From contig NC_132909.1 of the NCBI RefSeq assembly GCF_047675955.1, positions 41,157,931-41,221,930 on the forward strand: DNA of 64,000 nt, read 5' to 3'. Every line of letters starts with the position of its first letter. The first letter of the stretch is position 1. The position numbers and the translations under genes are program-made. Under the pieces are notes generated by a model that worked only from the letters and a program-made list of their open reading frames with translations, did no database searches and was not told the DNA's origin. This document shows positions 10,369 to 24,286 of the stretch, piece after piece. Origin of the DNA: Chlorocebus sabaeus. Its lineage: Eukaryota > Chordata > Mammalia > Primates > Cercopithecidae.

Positions 10369-12668
10369 TGATATATTTTTACATTTATGGTTTAGGTGAT
10401 GTGTCCTTCTTCTCTGCCAGGCCCCTGCCAAAATGTGGGATGCTGACATATCCCTGGACCTAGCACCTAGGTAATGTGACTCTTGTATTTCACATAGGCC
10501 CCACGTATTTTGAGTACTGTGACATATGACTAGACCAAACACCTAGAAGATGGGAGACACCTGTCTATGCCCTGTAAACAGGGTGTTAGCCCTACCATTC
10601 TCAAGAGCCTCATGACATATCTCTGTATTCATCACCTAGGAGATGTGACTCTCCTCTGCTGCCTGCATCCTGCCCGCTGGAAAGATTGTGACATAACATT
10701 TGACTCCGCAACAAGGGTGATGTGTTTTCTTTTCCTGGGTCCTGTTCACAGGGAGTCTTGTGACATATCACTGGGCACAGCACCCACGTGCTGTGACTCT
10801 GCTGCCTGTGCCCCCCTTTCAGAACAGGAATGTAACGTATCTCTGGCCAAGCACCCAGGTGACATGACTCTTCTTTCTAGTTTCTGCCGTGAGAAAAGAT
10901 TGTGACATATCTCTGGCCTGGCACCGAAATGATGTGACTCTCTTGCTCACATACTCTATGCACAGGTGGGATTGTAAAATATATATATATTTTTAGCTCA
11001 TAGGTGAGATAACTCTCATACCTCAAATCAACAAATAGGGGACATACTGTCTTTCAAAGCTAGGCTTAGGGAAATACATAAGATTCTGGGTCTCCTCCTT
11101 GTATGAAGGTCATAGTGGATTACCACTCTCGTATATCATATAAACCCTTGGTGGTACAGAGAGTGTCATGGCAGGGCCCAGCACACAGGTGACATTGCAT
11201 TTCTTGTATACACACCGCATCACCTATTAGGATTGTCACCTGACACATGGACAGAGCCTACTGGTAAGGTCTTGAATCTCACACATGGATGCAGTCTACA
11301 ATTGAAATTGTGATTGTCATAGTTGAACATCCGGCTGAACTTGAGATGGTGACTCATTTCTAACCTAGCTCCTCAACAGGTGAGAACTCTTTTATTTGGA
11401 ACCAGCCAATTATAGAGATGTTGACTCTCATACCTGGGCTTAGAACCACAGGTACCATCATAGGTCCATACCATCATGAAGGTCACAGAGCGGTTTGCAA
11501 CTCTCATTAATAGTGTAGAAAGCTCTCGACTGGTACTGAGAGTCTTAGCAGAGCCTAGCACACAGGTAAGACTGTGAGGCTCACATGCACACCCAGCCAA
11601 TAGCAAAACTTGTCACCTTTCCATGTGAACACAGCCCACTGTTGAGGTCCCAAGTTTTCCTTGTGAAAACAGTCAAAAGTTGGAAAACTGGCTCATATGT
11701 GGATTTGGTTCAAAGGTGAGTTGGTGACGCCCAGACCTCTATCCAACACACCTGTGAGTCTGTGGCTCCAGTGAGCATTCACAGTCTGCACAAGAAATTG
11801 AGACTCTCACAAACAAATCAAGTGCACCATTGAGATTGTGACTCTTGTACTTAGACCCAACATACAGGAGCTGCTGACTCTCAAATTTAGAACTGAGACA
11901 TGTGTGAAATTGTGAATCTAATTTCTAAACCATCCTGCAGGTGTGATTGTGACATATACCTCTGCTCAGTACTTGAGTAATTTGACTCTCCTTCCTGGGC
12001 CCGGTTCATAGTTGCAATTGTGACATATTGCTGAACCCAGCAAATAGGTGATGTGACTCCATACTCCTGCCTTGGTGCTGCCCACAGAGGGCATTGTGAC
12101 ATATTACTGGGCCTTGCATCCAAGCGATGTAAGTCTCTCCTTTTAACCAGCCAGTAGCAGAGAGTCTGTGTCTCTTTGCAAGGCTTTGGCAAACAGATGA
12201 GTTTCTGGGTCCTCTTTTTGTAAAGACCATGCAGAATTGGCATTCACTTGCATATTGTGTAAAACTCTTGGGTGGTACAGAGAGTGTCATCACAGAGCCC
12301 GACACACAGTTGAGGTTGTGTTTCTCATATGCACAACACATCATCCCTTAGGATTTGAATCCCCTCATACACACACACATATATACAGAGCTTACTGCTG
12401 AGGTTCTTAATCTCATAAGTGGATACGGTCTGCAGTTGAAATTGTGATTGTCATATGTTAATATCCAATCAGAGTTGAAATGACTAGATATTCACACATG
12501 GCTAAATGGCTATGAGCTTCCTGCAGCTCATAGGCAGGTAAGAAATCTCTTATCTAGACTCAGACAACTGGAGACACGTTGACTCTCACACCTGAGCTTA
12601 GGGCCACATGTATGATCATGGGTCCATACCAACATAAAGTTCTCAGACCAGATTGTAACTCTCTCTCT

Positions 12669-12977
12669 CTTTTTTTTTTTTTTTTTTTTTTTTTTGAGAT
12701 GGAGTTTTGCTCTTGTTGCCCAGGCTGGAGTGCAATGGTGCAATCTCAGCTCACCACAACCTCCGCATCCTGGGTTCAAGTGATTCTCCTGCCTCATCCT
12801 CCTGAGTAGCTGGGATTACAGGCATGTGCCAACACACCCGGCTAATTTTGTATTTTTAGTAAAGACGGGGTTTCTCCATGTTGGTCAGGCTAGTCTTGAA
12901 CTCACAAACTCAGGTGATCCACCTGCCTCAGCCTCCCAAAGTGCTGGGATTACAGGCTTGAGCTACCACGTCCGGCC
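12669..12977 (-). mobile_element. Alu in the array
   Basis: Full-length antisense Alu inserted into array units. Confidence 0.95.
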
Positions 12978-15900
12978 AGCAACTCAACTCTTATGCATAC
13001 AGTGTAAAGCCCTCAAGTAGGAGAGATTATGTCCTAACAGATCTTGGCACACAGGTGAGATTGTGACACTCACATGCAAACCCAGCTGACAGTAATGATT
13101 GTCATCCCTCCACATGAACACAACCCACTGTTGAGATTCTGAATCTCAAAACCAATAAAAGTTTCAAAAATTGAAAAATTGACTTTCATCCTTGAATCCA
13201 GGGTACAGATAAGCTGGTGGCTCTCAGACCAAGATTTGGCACCCCTGAGACTTGAGAGACTGTGAGTCACTAAGGAGACACAGTCGAAAAGATGGATGGA
13301 AGGTCTCGTGCACAGAGCAAGTCCACAGTTGAGACTGTGACTCCTGAACATATGTGCAACATAAAGGATGTGTTAAATCTCACACCTGGAACCTCGACAT
13401 GTGCAGGATGGTTAATTTCATTTATGGACCTTCCTGCAGCTGTGATTGTGACGTACGCCTCTGTCCAGCACCTGAGTTTTTTGACTCTCCTGCCTGCTCA
13501 GCCCACAGATTGGATTGTGACACATCGCTGAACCCAGGACCTAGGTGATGTAAATTTATTCTCCTGCCTTGGCGCTCCCCACAGGAAGCACTGTGACATA
13601 TTACTGCAGCTAACATAGGGGAACCATAACCAGGTTATGTAGCTCTCCTGCCTGTCCCTTCCCTACATGGGCCATTGTGATATATTGTTGAGTCTAACGC
13701 CCATGTCATGTAACTCTCTTGCCTAGGTCCTGCCTATCGGAAGTATTGTGACATATCTCTGTGCCCATCACACAGGTGATGCGACTCTCTTCCTGTGGGG
13801 TTCCTGTTTACAGGGAGTATTGAAGGAGATTGCTAGCCCCAGCACCTAGCTGATGTGGTTTTTCTCGTCTTTCTAGGTTGTGCTCATGGGGAAGATTATG
13901 ACATATCGTTGGGTCCAACACCAAGGTGATGTTCCTCTTTTGCATTGGCCCTGCCCTCAAAAAGCATTGTGACATATTGCCAATCCCAACAGCAGATTGA
14001 TGTGAGTCTTCTGCCTGGACCCCATTAACAAGGGGCATTGCGATGTACCTCTGGGCTCATGAACTATTTGATGTGACTCTTCTTTCTTGCCTAGGCTTTC
14101 TCCATAGAAGATATTGTGACATAACTCTGGGCCCAGCAGCTAAGTAACATGGCTTTTTTCTTCTGCTTGGACCATGCCCACAGAAGGGATAATGACTTAT
14201 CACTAAGCCCAGCACACGTGATGCAATTTTTTTGCCTGGTCTTTGCCGACAGAAATCATTTTGACATATTTCTGAGTTCATCACCTAGTTGATGTGACTC
14301 TTCCTATTTTCAGACTTGTTCACAGTGGAGATTGTGATGTATTGCTGGGCCCAGCACATATGTGATGTGATTCTCTTCTCATGCCTGGGTGCTCCCCACT
14401 GGAGTGATTGTGACATATAGCTTGGCCCTGGCCCTAGTTTACGTGACTTTCTTCTTCTTCCTTAGCCCTGCTTACCTGGGGGCATTATAACATATCTGAG
14501 CCCATCACCTCAGTGATATGACTCTCTTGCCTAATCTTCTTCTCAGGGGTAGTGTTTTATGTTGTCAAACCCAGCAACTAGGTGATATGACTCTTCTCTG
14601 CTGCTTGGGCTCTGCCCAATAATAAATTGTGATGCATCACTGGGCGTATGTTTTGTAATGCTCCTCTCCTCCCTGGGCTGTACATACATTGCTATTGTGA
14701 CATGTGTGGGTGCAATGTCTAGGTCAGTTGAGTTTCCTGCATGGGTCCTGCCCACAGGGGCATTATCACAATGTCACATATTGATACTCTCACCGATAAA
14801 CAGAGCACACTTGCAGTTCAAAGTTGGAATTGTGATGGTCACATGCAAACATCCAGCCACAGTTGAGATGGTTATTCATTTCTAAACCTAGCTAATAGGC
14901 AGGGGAGAACTGTTCTATATAAACCCAGTTATTTGGAGAGATGTTGACTCATACCTGGGCTTAATTTCACAGGTACAGTCATTGCTCCATACCAGCATAA
15001 AGATCTCAGAGTGGAATGCCACTTTAATGTATATCATATAAATTCATCAAGTGATACAGAGATTGTGCTAACAAGACCCAGCACACAGGTGAAATTGTGA
15101 CACACATAGTCACATGCAGATGACAGTAAAAACTGTTGTCCTTCCACATGACAGCCCTCAGTTGAGATTCTAAACCTCACACCCAGAAGAATTCACAAGT
15201 GGAATATTTGACTCTCACACATGGATTCTGTCCACAGGTGTGTTGATGACTCTTAAGACCAAGATAAACACACTTTAGAGGCTGCGACTCCACCAAGGGG
15301 ACACAGTTTGCCAGAGGAATTGAGTCTCCCATGCAAGGGTCCAGTCTACGATTGAGACTGTGACTCACATACTTTTACCTGACATACAGATGTTGACTGT
15401 CATACCTAAATCCAGGACATTTGGGAGACTGTTAATCATATCTGTGGACTTTCTTGCAGGTGTAATTGTGGCATAAGATTCTGCCCAGCACCCAGGTGAT
15501 TTCACTCTCCTGCTTGACCCAAGCCCACAGATGTGATTGTCACGTATCACTGGACCCAGCAGCTAGGTGATGAAATTATGTTTTTCTGCCTTGGTGCTGT
15601 CTGCAGTGGGGCTTTGTGATGTATCACTGAACCCAGTACCCAGGCTTTGAGACTCTTCTGCCTGTGCCCTGCCCAGATATGCCATTGTGGTATATTGCTG
15701 CATCCAACACTATGGTCATGTAACTCTCTTGCCTGGGCTCAGCCTACAGAGGGAATTGTGATATATCTCTGCACCTATTACTCAGGTGATATAAGTCTTT
15801 TCCTGCATGGTCTCTGTTCACCAGGGGGATTTTGACTGATTCATAGGCCCAGCACCTAGCTGATATGACTATTCTTTTTAGGTTCTGCCTGTAGGGGAGA

Positions 15901-16429
15901 TTGTGACATATCACTGGGCTCAACATCAAGGTGATGTTTTTCTTCTGCTTTGGCCCTGCCCTTGAAAGGCATTGTGATGTATTGCTGAGCCCAGCACCAA
16001 GGTGATGTCCAGCTCTTGCCTGAATCCTGCCCACAAGGGGCAGTGTGACTTATTTCTGCTCTGGGACCGTCAACAATTTGATGTAACTTTACTCTTTTAC
16101 CTGGGCTTTTAGCATAGGAGAGATTGTGATATATCTCTGAGCTCAGGACATAGATGACTGTCCTCTTCTGCCTGGGCCATGCCCACAAAAGGGAGAGTGA
16201 CTTCTCACTGGGCTCAGCACACAGGTGACGTAATTCTTCTTCCTGGTCCCTGCTCACCGGGGTTATTATGACATATCTTTAGGCCCATCACCTAGATGAT
16301 ATGACTCTTGTTTTCTTCCTAGGACCTTTTGACAGAGAGGACTGTGATATATCACTTGGCCCAGCACCTATGTGATGTGACTCCTCTCATAACTGACCCC
16401 TGCCATCTAGGGTGACTGTGACACACTTA

Positions 16430-16575
16430 CTTACCCAAAACTTACTTACTCAAAACTTACTTCCTATCCACAGATTACTTCCTATCCACAGATGGGATTA
16501 CTTCCTGCTTACTTCCTATCCACAGATGGGATTACTTCCTGCTTACTTCCTATCCACAGATGGGATTGTGACATG
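16430..16575. repeat. Young local tandem expansion inside the array
   Basis: Repeats of 'acttcctatccacagatggg' and 'ttacttcctgc' follow each other almost perfectly at about 36 bp, preceded by shorter 'aaaacttactta' duplications. They are much more alike than neighbouring array units, so this expansion is recent. Confidence 0.8.
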
Positions 16576-16716
16576 TCTCTTTGTTCAGATCATAGGTGCA
16601 ATGATGACTCTAATATGTCAAACCAGCCAATAAGAGATATACTGTCTTTTCTAGCTGGGTTTAGAGAAACAGGTAGGATCCTGGGTGTCCTGTTTCCATA
16701 AAAAGAATATCAAATT

Positions 16717-17010
16717 GGCCAGGTGCAGTGGCTCAGGCGTGTAATCCCAGCACTTTGGGAGGCCGAGGCAGGCAGATCACGAGGTCAGGAGATTGAGACC
16801 ATCCTGGCTAACATGGTGAAACCCCGTCTCTACCAAAAACACAAAAAATTAGCTGGGTGTTGTGGCAGGCGCCTGTAGTTCCAGCTACTCGGCAGGAGAA
16901 TGGAGTGAACCCAGGAGGCAGAGGTTGCAGTGAGTCGAGATCGCACCACTGCACTCCAGCCTGGGCGACAGATAGAGACTCCGTCTCAAAAAACAACAAC
17001 AACAACAAAA
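16717..17010 (+). mobile_element. Alu in the array
   Basis: Bounded by a perfect 16 bp target duplication 'aaaagaatatcaaatt' (16701-16716 and 17011-17026). Array sequence resumes after it. Confidence 0.97.
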
Positions 17011-18158
17011 AAAAGAATATCAAATTACCACTCTCTTGCATATGGTATAAAGTAGTTGGGTGGTACATAAAGTGTCATCATATGGCCCTGCACACAAATG
17101 ATACAGTGTTTCTCATAGGCACACCCTGTGAACCATTAGAATTGTCACCCTCACACATGAACAGGGCCTACTTTTGAGAACACAGGTAAAACTGTGACTC
17201 TCCTATGCACACTCAGCCAACAGTAAACATTGTCACCCTCCCACATGGAAATGATCAGCTGTTGAGGCTGTGAATCTCACATGTGGAGGTAGTCAAAAGT
17301 TGGAATTGTGACTCTCATACATGGATCTGGTCCACAGGTAGAATGGTGACTCAATGACTAGGATTCAGCACACCTGTGAGGCTGTGATTCAGATATTGAG
17401 ACTCAGTTTGCATTTGAAATTGTGTCTTCATGCAGGGATACAGTCTACCATTAAGATTGTGACTCATGTACTTGGACCCAACTTAAAAGAGGTCTTGACT
17501 TTCATACCTGGAGCCAGAAAATGTATGGAATTTTGAACCTTATTTCTGGACCTGCTTGCAGGCATGACTGGACCTTTGTCTAGCACCTGAATGATTTGAC
17601 TCTCCTGCTTGGTTAAAGCCCCAAAATGGAATGTGACATATGCATGGTCAAAGCATCTAAGGTATTTTACTCTCCTGCATAGACCCTGTCCACAGGGAGA
17701 ATTGTGACATATTACTGGACTGATCACCTAGGTTATATAATTATTCTCTCCTGCCCGGGCCCTTTACACAGGGTGGATTGTGACATATTGCTGTGCCCTT
17801 CATGCAGATAATGTGACTTTCCTGCCTGAACCCTGCTCACAGAAGGCACTGTGAAATACTGCTGAGCCCAGTACCCAGGTTATGTGACTTTACTGCAAGA
17901 GCCCTGCCCACAGAGTGGACATTGACATATTTTTGGTCCAGCATTCAGGTGATCTGAATCTCTCGCCCAGTCCATTCATAGAGGTTAAATTTTGACATAT
18001 GCATTTTCAAGCTTTTAGGCATTACAGTCAAGCTTGTATGGGAACCCAGCCAATAAGAGTAATTTTGACTCTCTTAGCTGTATTTTGGACAGTGGGTAGG
18101 GTCCTGGATCACCTATTTTTAGAAAGGTCACAGAGGTTTATAAAATGTATGTATAACT

Positions 18159-18457
18159 GGCTAGGTGTGGTGGCTCACACCTGTAATCCCAGCACTTTGG
18201 GAGGCCGAGGAGGGTGGATCACCTGAGGTCAGTAGTTCGAGACCAAACTGGCCAATATGGTGAAACTCCATCTCTACTCAAAATACAAAAAATTAACTGG
18301 GTGTGGTGGCATGCAGCTATAATCCTAGCTACTTGGGAGGCTAAGGCAGGAGAATTGCTTGAATTCAGGTGGCAGAGGTTGCAGTGAGTTGATATCATGT
18401 CATTGCATGCCAGCCTGGGTGACAAGAGCGAGACTCCATCTCAAAAAAAAAAAATTA
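18159..18457 (+). mobile_element. Alu in the array
   Basis: Full-length, diverged. Confidence 0.95.
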
Positions 18458-21400
18458 AGCATAACCTATAAATACTTTGTGTGCTACAGAGAATGCAGTA
18501 ATAGGGTCTACCATACTGGTGAGATTGTGACTTCTCACAGGCATACCAAGCCAACAATTAGGATTGTCATTTCCAAACATGAAAGAAGCATACTAGTGAT
18601 GTCCTGAACCTCACACGCAGATGCAGTCCACAGTTAAAATTCTGACTGTCGTATGTAAATCTGGGAACAGGCTGAATAGTGACTGATTTCTGGACCCAGC
18701 TCAGAGACACAGTGATTAGTTGCATACCTGGACCTAGCCAATAGGAGACATGTTGACTCTCACAGTTAGCCTTCAAACAATGGGTGAGGTCCTGGGCTTT
18801 CTACTTGTATGAAAGTCACAGAAGATTATAAAACTCATGCATATTGTGTGATCCCTTCCAGTGGTACAGAGAGTGTCATAACAGGTCCCTGTGCAAAGTT
18901 AAAATTGTGATTCTTATAGGATCACTCAGCCAACAGTGAGGACTGTCATTCTCACAAATGGACAAAGACTACTGGTGAGGTCCTGAGGATCACATGTGGA
19001 TGCAGTTCACAGTTGAAACTGGGACTGTCATATGTGGATCTGGCTACAGGTGGAATGGTGACTCATTTCTGTACCCAACTCACAGGCACAGTGAGAACTC
19101 TCATACCTGGATCTAACCAATAAGAGAGATGTTAGCTCTCATTCCTGGGCTTAGGACAATGGTTAAGATCATGAGTTTATACCAGCACGTAGATCCAAGA
19201 GTGGCTTGTGACTCTCAGGCATACCATATAACGCCCTTGAGTGGGACCAAGAGTGTGCTAACAGGACCCAGTGCACAGGTGAGATAGTGACTCTGGTATG
19301 CACGCCCAGTTCACAGTAAGAATTTTCACCCTCTTAAATAGCCACAGTCCACTGTTGAGGTTCTGAATCTCACACTCAAAGGAGTTGAAAGTTGGAATTG
19401 TGACTCTCATATAAGGATCAGGCCCACAGATGAGATAGTGAATGTTGGACCAAGATTCAACACACCGGTGAGGCTGTGACTCTTCTACTAGGACACAATC
19501 TAAGAATTGAGGCTCTCATGCACAAATCCAGTCTATCATTGAGATTCTGACTCACATACTTAAGACCCAACACTCAGAAAGTCTTGACTATTATCCCTAG
19601 AGCTGGATATATTTGGGATTGTTTATCTCATCTCTGAATCTCTCTGCAGGTGCGATTGTGGCATATGTTTTTGCCCATACCCTGAGTGATTTTAGTTTCC
19701 TGCCTGAGCCCAGCCCACAGATGGGACTGTAACATATACTGAGGTCAAGCTGCTAGGTAATATGACTCTTCTCATCTTCCTGAACCTTTCCCTTAGAAGT
19801 AACTGTGACATATTTCTGAATCCAGCACCTAGGTGATATGACTCTCCTCTTGTGCCTAGGCCTTCCCTACAGGAACAATTGTATCATATCACTGAGCCCA
19901 GCACCTGGGTGATGTGCTTCTTCTGTTGTAGTTCTCCCCATATGAGACATTGTGACATATTTCTGGACCAATTATATAAGTTAAATGACTCTTCTTTCTG
20001 CCTGGATCTCACCCTCAGAAGAACTTATGACATGTTGTTGGACCCAGCACCTAGGTAATTTGAGTCTTCTCTGTTGTCTGGCCCCTGTCAATAGAAGGGA
20101 TTTTAAACTATTGTTTAACCTAGCACATAAATTTTGTTACTCACTTCTTTTGCTAAGCCCTGCTAACCATGGGAATTACAACATATTGCTGAAACCAGGA
20201 TAATGCGACAATCCTCTCTTGCCTGGGCATTGCCCACAGTGGGCATTGTTACATATTACTGGGCTCATCTTCTAAGTAATGTGACTGTCCTCTTCTGCTT
20301 GGGAACTGCCGACATGAAAGATCACTAGGCCCAGATCCCAGTTGATGTGACTCTTTTCTTTCTTGATCCCACTCATAGTGCAGATTGACATATTCCTGTC
20401 CTAGCATCCAAGTGATGTGACTCTTCTGCCTAGTTCCTACCTACAGGTGGGATTGTGACATACACCTGGGACATGCTCACTGGTGCAATGATGACACTCA
20501 TACCTCAACCCACAAAACAGGAGAAATATTGATTTTCTCTGCTAGGTTTAGGGCAACAGGTAAGGTCTTCTTCTGTTACTTGTGTGAAGGTCAGAGAAAA
20601 GTACAATATTCATGCAAATTGTATAAAGCTTTCAGTTAGTACAGAGAGTGTCATAACAAAGCCCAGCACACAGGTGAAATTTTAACTCTCAAATGCATAG
20701 CCAGTCAATAGTTAGAAATTTTACCCACACACAAGTCTTTAACACACTGTTAAGGTCCCATATCTCACATGTAAATGCAGTTCACAGTTGGAATTGTGAC
20801 TGGTATATGTGGATCTAACCACAGGTAGGATAGTGACTCACTTCTGGACCCATCTGATAGCCGCAATGATGACTCTAATACCTGGATGCAGCAAATTAGA
20901 GAGAGGTTGACTCTAATACCTGTGCTTAGGGCAACGGTACAATCATGGATCATACCAGCACAAGAGTCTCAGAGCAGACTGTGACTCTCAGGAACATTAT
21001 ACAAAGCCTTTGAGTGGTATACAGAGTATCATAACAGTGCCAATCACACAGGTGGGACTGTGATTCTTGTATGCACACCCACCAAAAAGTAAAAGTTGTC
21101 ACGCTCCCAGATGGATACTGCTCACCTTTAAGGTTCTGAATCTGACACTAAGAGGCAGTTGAAAGTTAAAATTGTCACTCTCATACATGGATCTCATCCA
21201 CAGGTAGGGTGATGACTCTTGGGAAAGAATTCAACATGCCCGTGAGCCTGTGACTTTCATACCAGGGCACAGTCCTTGGGTGGGATTGGGACTCTCATGC
21301 ACAGATCCAATGTATCATTGAAATTATGAGTCCTGTACTTGCACATAACTCACAGGAGGTGTTGACTCTCATGCCTAAAGCTGGGACATGTGCACAATTG

Positions 21401-22715
21401 TAAATCTAACCACAGGACCTTCTTGCATGTGTGATTTGTACATACCCATTTGCCTAGCATTTGAGGAATTCCACTCGTCTGTGTAGGCCAAGCCCTTAGA
21501 TGGTGTTGTGACATGAATTGAGTCAAGAATCTAGGTGATGTAACTCTCCTTCCTGGGTGCTGCCCTCGAAGGAGATTTTGACATATTGCTGGGCCCAGCA
21601 CATTAGTGGTGTGAATCTTTTCTCCTGCCTGGTTGCTACACACTGGGAGCATTGTGGCATATCACTGGGCCCAACACCAGGTGATATGACTTTCCTACCA
21701 TGTCTGGCCCCTGTCCACCTTAGGGATTGTGACTTATCACTGTGCCCAGCACCCAGGTGAAGTGAATATCCTCTCCTTTTTGGCTTCTGCATACAGGGGG
21801 CATGGTGACATACTGCAGTGCCCAACATTACAATAATGTGATTTTACTGCATGAGCAATGTTCAGAGAAGGGTATTGTGACATATAACTGGACCCAGTAC
21901 CTAGATAATGTGACTCTCCTCTCCTGCCTGGGCCCTGCATATAGAGCAAATTATGACATATTGCTGAGTCTAGCACCTAGGTGATGTGACTCTCCTGCCT
22001 TACCTTGCTCACAGGGGACTTTTTGACATATCTCTGGGTTCATCACCTAGATGATCCAACTCTCTTCTTCTGCCTGTGCTTTCCCCACAGGAAAGCCTGG
22101 ACCATATCACTGGGTTGAGCACCCAGGTAATGTGATTCTTTCTCTGTGCCTTGCCCACAGGGGTCATTGTGACATTTCACTAGGCCCAGCATTTAGGTGA
22201 TGTGACTGTCTTGCCTGGGTCCTGCCCATAGGGGAACTGTGAAATATTTCTGGTCCAGCACCGAGGGGATGTGATGCTCTAGCCTGGTCTCTGCTCCCAG
22301 GTGGAATTGTGACATATACGTATGCCCAGCTAACAGGGACGAGGAAGACTCTTGTACCTGGACTCAGCTAATAGGAGAGATTATAACTTTCATAGCCAAC
22401 GTTAGGGCAACCAGTAATGTCCTGGGTTTCCTAATTGTATGAATATCAAAAAGGATCGCATCACTTACTCATATTGCATGAAGCACTCGAGTGTACAGAG
22501 AGTATTGTAACAGGGCTCAGCACAGAGGTGAGATTGTGACTCTCATATGCACACCCAGGCAACAGTTATAACTGTCACTCTCTCACATGGACACAGCCCG
22601 CTGGTAAGATCCTGAATCTGACTCATGAACACAGTTCACAGTTGGAATTGTGACTATCATATGTGGATACAGTCACCAGTCAAATGTGGACTCATGTATA
22701 TAATGACTCTATGAA

Positions 22716-23381
22716 CAACAGAAATAAAAAAGGAATCTCTTGTATGCACTCATGGGGTACACTTATATGTAGAGAATTTTGCTGCCAACATTATATACAA
22801 CAAAACTTTCACCTTGATAGGTAAAAGATGAAGGGCTTATGTGGATGAGAGGTTTAAGTGAAACATTTGTTGCCTCATAATATCAGAAACAGAATATTGA
22901 TCCACTGCTTTTAACCTACTTCATAAGTTAAAAATAACTTCTTCAGAATGGGTTAAAGAGCATTGCCAGCAGGCCATTACTCTTCTGAATGGGCATCATT
23001 TCTTAGGTCATATTTTCCATGACTTAGCATAAATGAAGCAATGGTCAGAAATTTATCCCCCAAAATAGGGCTCTATAGCAGATTATAATGTAAAGGCTAT
23101 GGTTACACAAAAGGGTGTTAAATGTTGTTACTAAAGTTGTGCTAAATAAGAGAATTTCTTTTGATTACTTACTGGATAAACAGAGAACTACCTTTGTAGT
23201 TGCTAATACTTGTAGTTGCACATGGTAGAATACATTGGGCATTACAGAGATGCAGTTGTAGGGGATTAATGAACAGGCTCCTTGGTTGAAATGAGTAGAT
23301 CATTATCTAGCTAATTATTTAATCTATTTAATTTTTATTGGTTGTTCATAGGGGCCTTGGCTAAGAAGCATGGTTTCAACT

Positions 23382-23385
<4 letters not shown>
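22716..23385. pseudogene. Probable ERV remnant next to the array
   Basis: Non-repetitive sequence with short reading stretches. It is followed, beyond an Alu, by a hydrophobic 'transmembrane-tail' type segment at 23718-23850. I read it as env-like debris. Weak evidence; family unknown. Confidence 0.35.

Positions 23386-23434
<49 letters not shown>
23386..23434. repeat. (TG)n microsatellite
   Basis: About 24 uninterrupted tg units at the tail of an antisense Alu. Confidence 0.97.
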
Positions 23435-23435
<1 letters not shown>

Positions 23436-23716
23436 TGAAATCTCACTCTGTAGCCTAGGCCGGAGTGCAGTGGTGTAATCTTGGCTCACTGCAAAACCTC
23501 TGCCTCCCCGGTTCAAGCGATTCTCCTTCCTCAGCCTCCTGAGTGGCTGGGATTACAGGCATGTACCTCTGCACCTGGCTAGTTTTTAGTATTTTCAGTA
23601 GAGACTGGGTTTCACCATGTTGACCAGGCTGCTTTTGAACTCCTGACTTCAGTTAATCTGCCCACCTTGGCCTCTCAAAGTGCTAATATTACAGGCATGA
23701 GCCACTGCGCCAGGCC
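23435..23716 (-). mobile_element. Alu, old
   Basis: Diverged antisense Alu whose tail has become a (TG)n tract. Confidence 0.93.
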
Positions 23717-23989
23717 GGTTTCAACTCTTGGTATTATCCTCCTGATAATCAAAATAGTAGTCTCCCTACATGCAGTCATCTCTAGAATGTCAAACGGTCT
23801 CTTTTTAACTGGAATGACAGAAACTCAAAGACGTATGTGACCATGAAGATACTATAACCTATGAATAACATTATAAGGGCAAAAACCCTAAATAATGGAC
23901 ATTGAGAGTGGCACTAAGGCCCTGAGTTTTGGTCACACTCTGACCTATGTAAGAACTTTACCAAAAAGGGAGAGTTTCAAAAACAAAGT

Positions 23990-24286
23990 TGGCCAGAACG
24001 CTGGCTCACACCTGTAATCCCAACACTTTGGGAAGCTGAGGAGGGTGGATCACGAGGTCGGGAGATGGAGACCATCCTGGCAAACGGGTGAAACCCCGTC
24101 TCTTCTAAAACTACAAAAATTAGCTCGGTGTGGTGGCAAGTGCCTGTAACCCCAGCTACTCTGGTGGCTGAGGCATGAGAATCGCTTGAACCCAGGAGGT
24201 GGAAGTTGCAGTGAGCCGAGATCATGCCACTGCACTCCAGCCTGATGACAGAGTGAGGCTCCATCTCAAAACAAAACAAAACAAAA
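23990..24286 (+). mobile_element. Alu
   Basis: Full-length with an (AAAAC)n tail. Confidence 0.95.

Larger units (their letters stand above)
10395..22715. repeat. ~12 kb satellite-like array of a ~37 bp monomer with higher-order structure
   Basis: Nearly all of this stretch is built from degenerate units beginning 'gtgactctc' or 'gtgacatat' and containing '(t)ggrcccagc.cacaggtgat'. Two units make a ~73 bp dimer: successive 'gtgacatat' sites at 13450-14409 are spaced 67-86 bp. A ~375 bp period is marked by 'acagagagtgtcataacag' at about 11153 and 11523, 18486, 18862 and 19245, and 20636 and 21018. A ~1.5-2.1 kb period is marked by 'cattgagattgtgact' plus 'acccaacatacaggag' at about 11830, 13330, 15350, 17450, 19536 and 21312. 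Three Alus interrupt it. I cannot name a repeat family for it. Open frames within it look incidental. Confidence 0.88.

Noticed and set aside
10567..10905. 112-codon frame and many others across 10.4-22.7 kb
   Set aside because: They arise in the tandem array; no domain, no codon periodicity beyond the repeat, and frames differ from copy to copy.
13440..14480. Regularly spaced ~73 bp repeats that superficially resemble a CRISPR array
   Set aside because: Primate nuclear DNA; units are degenerate tandem repeats without a conserved repeat/unique spacer alternation.
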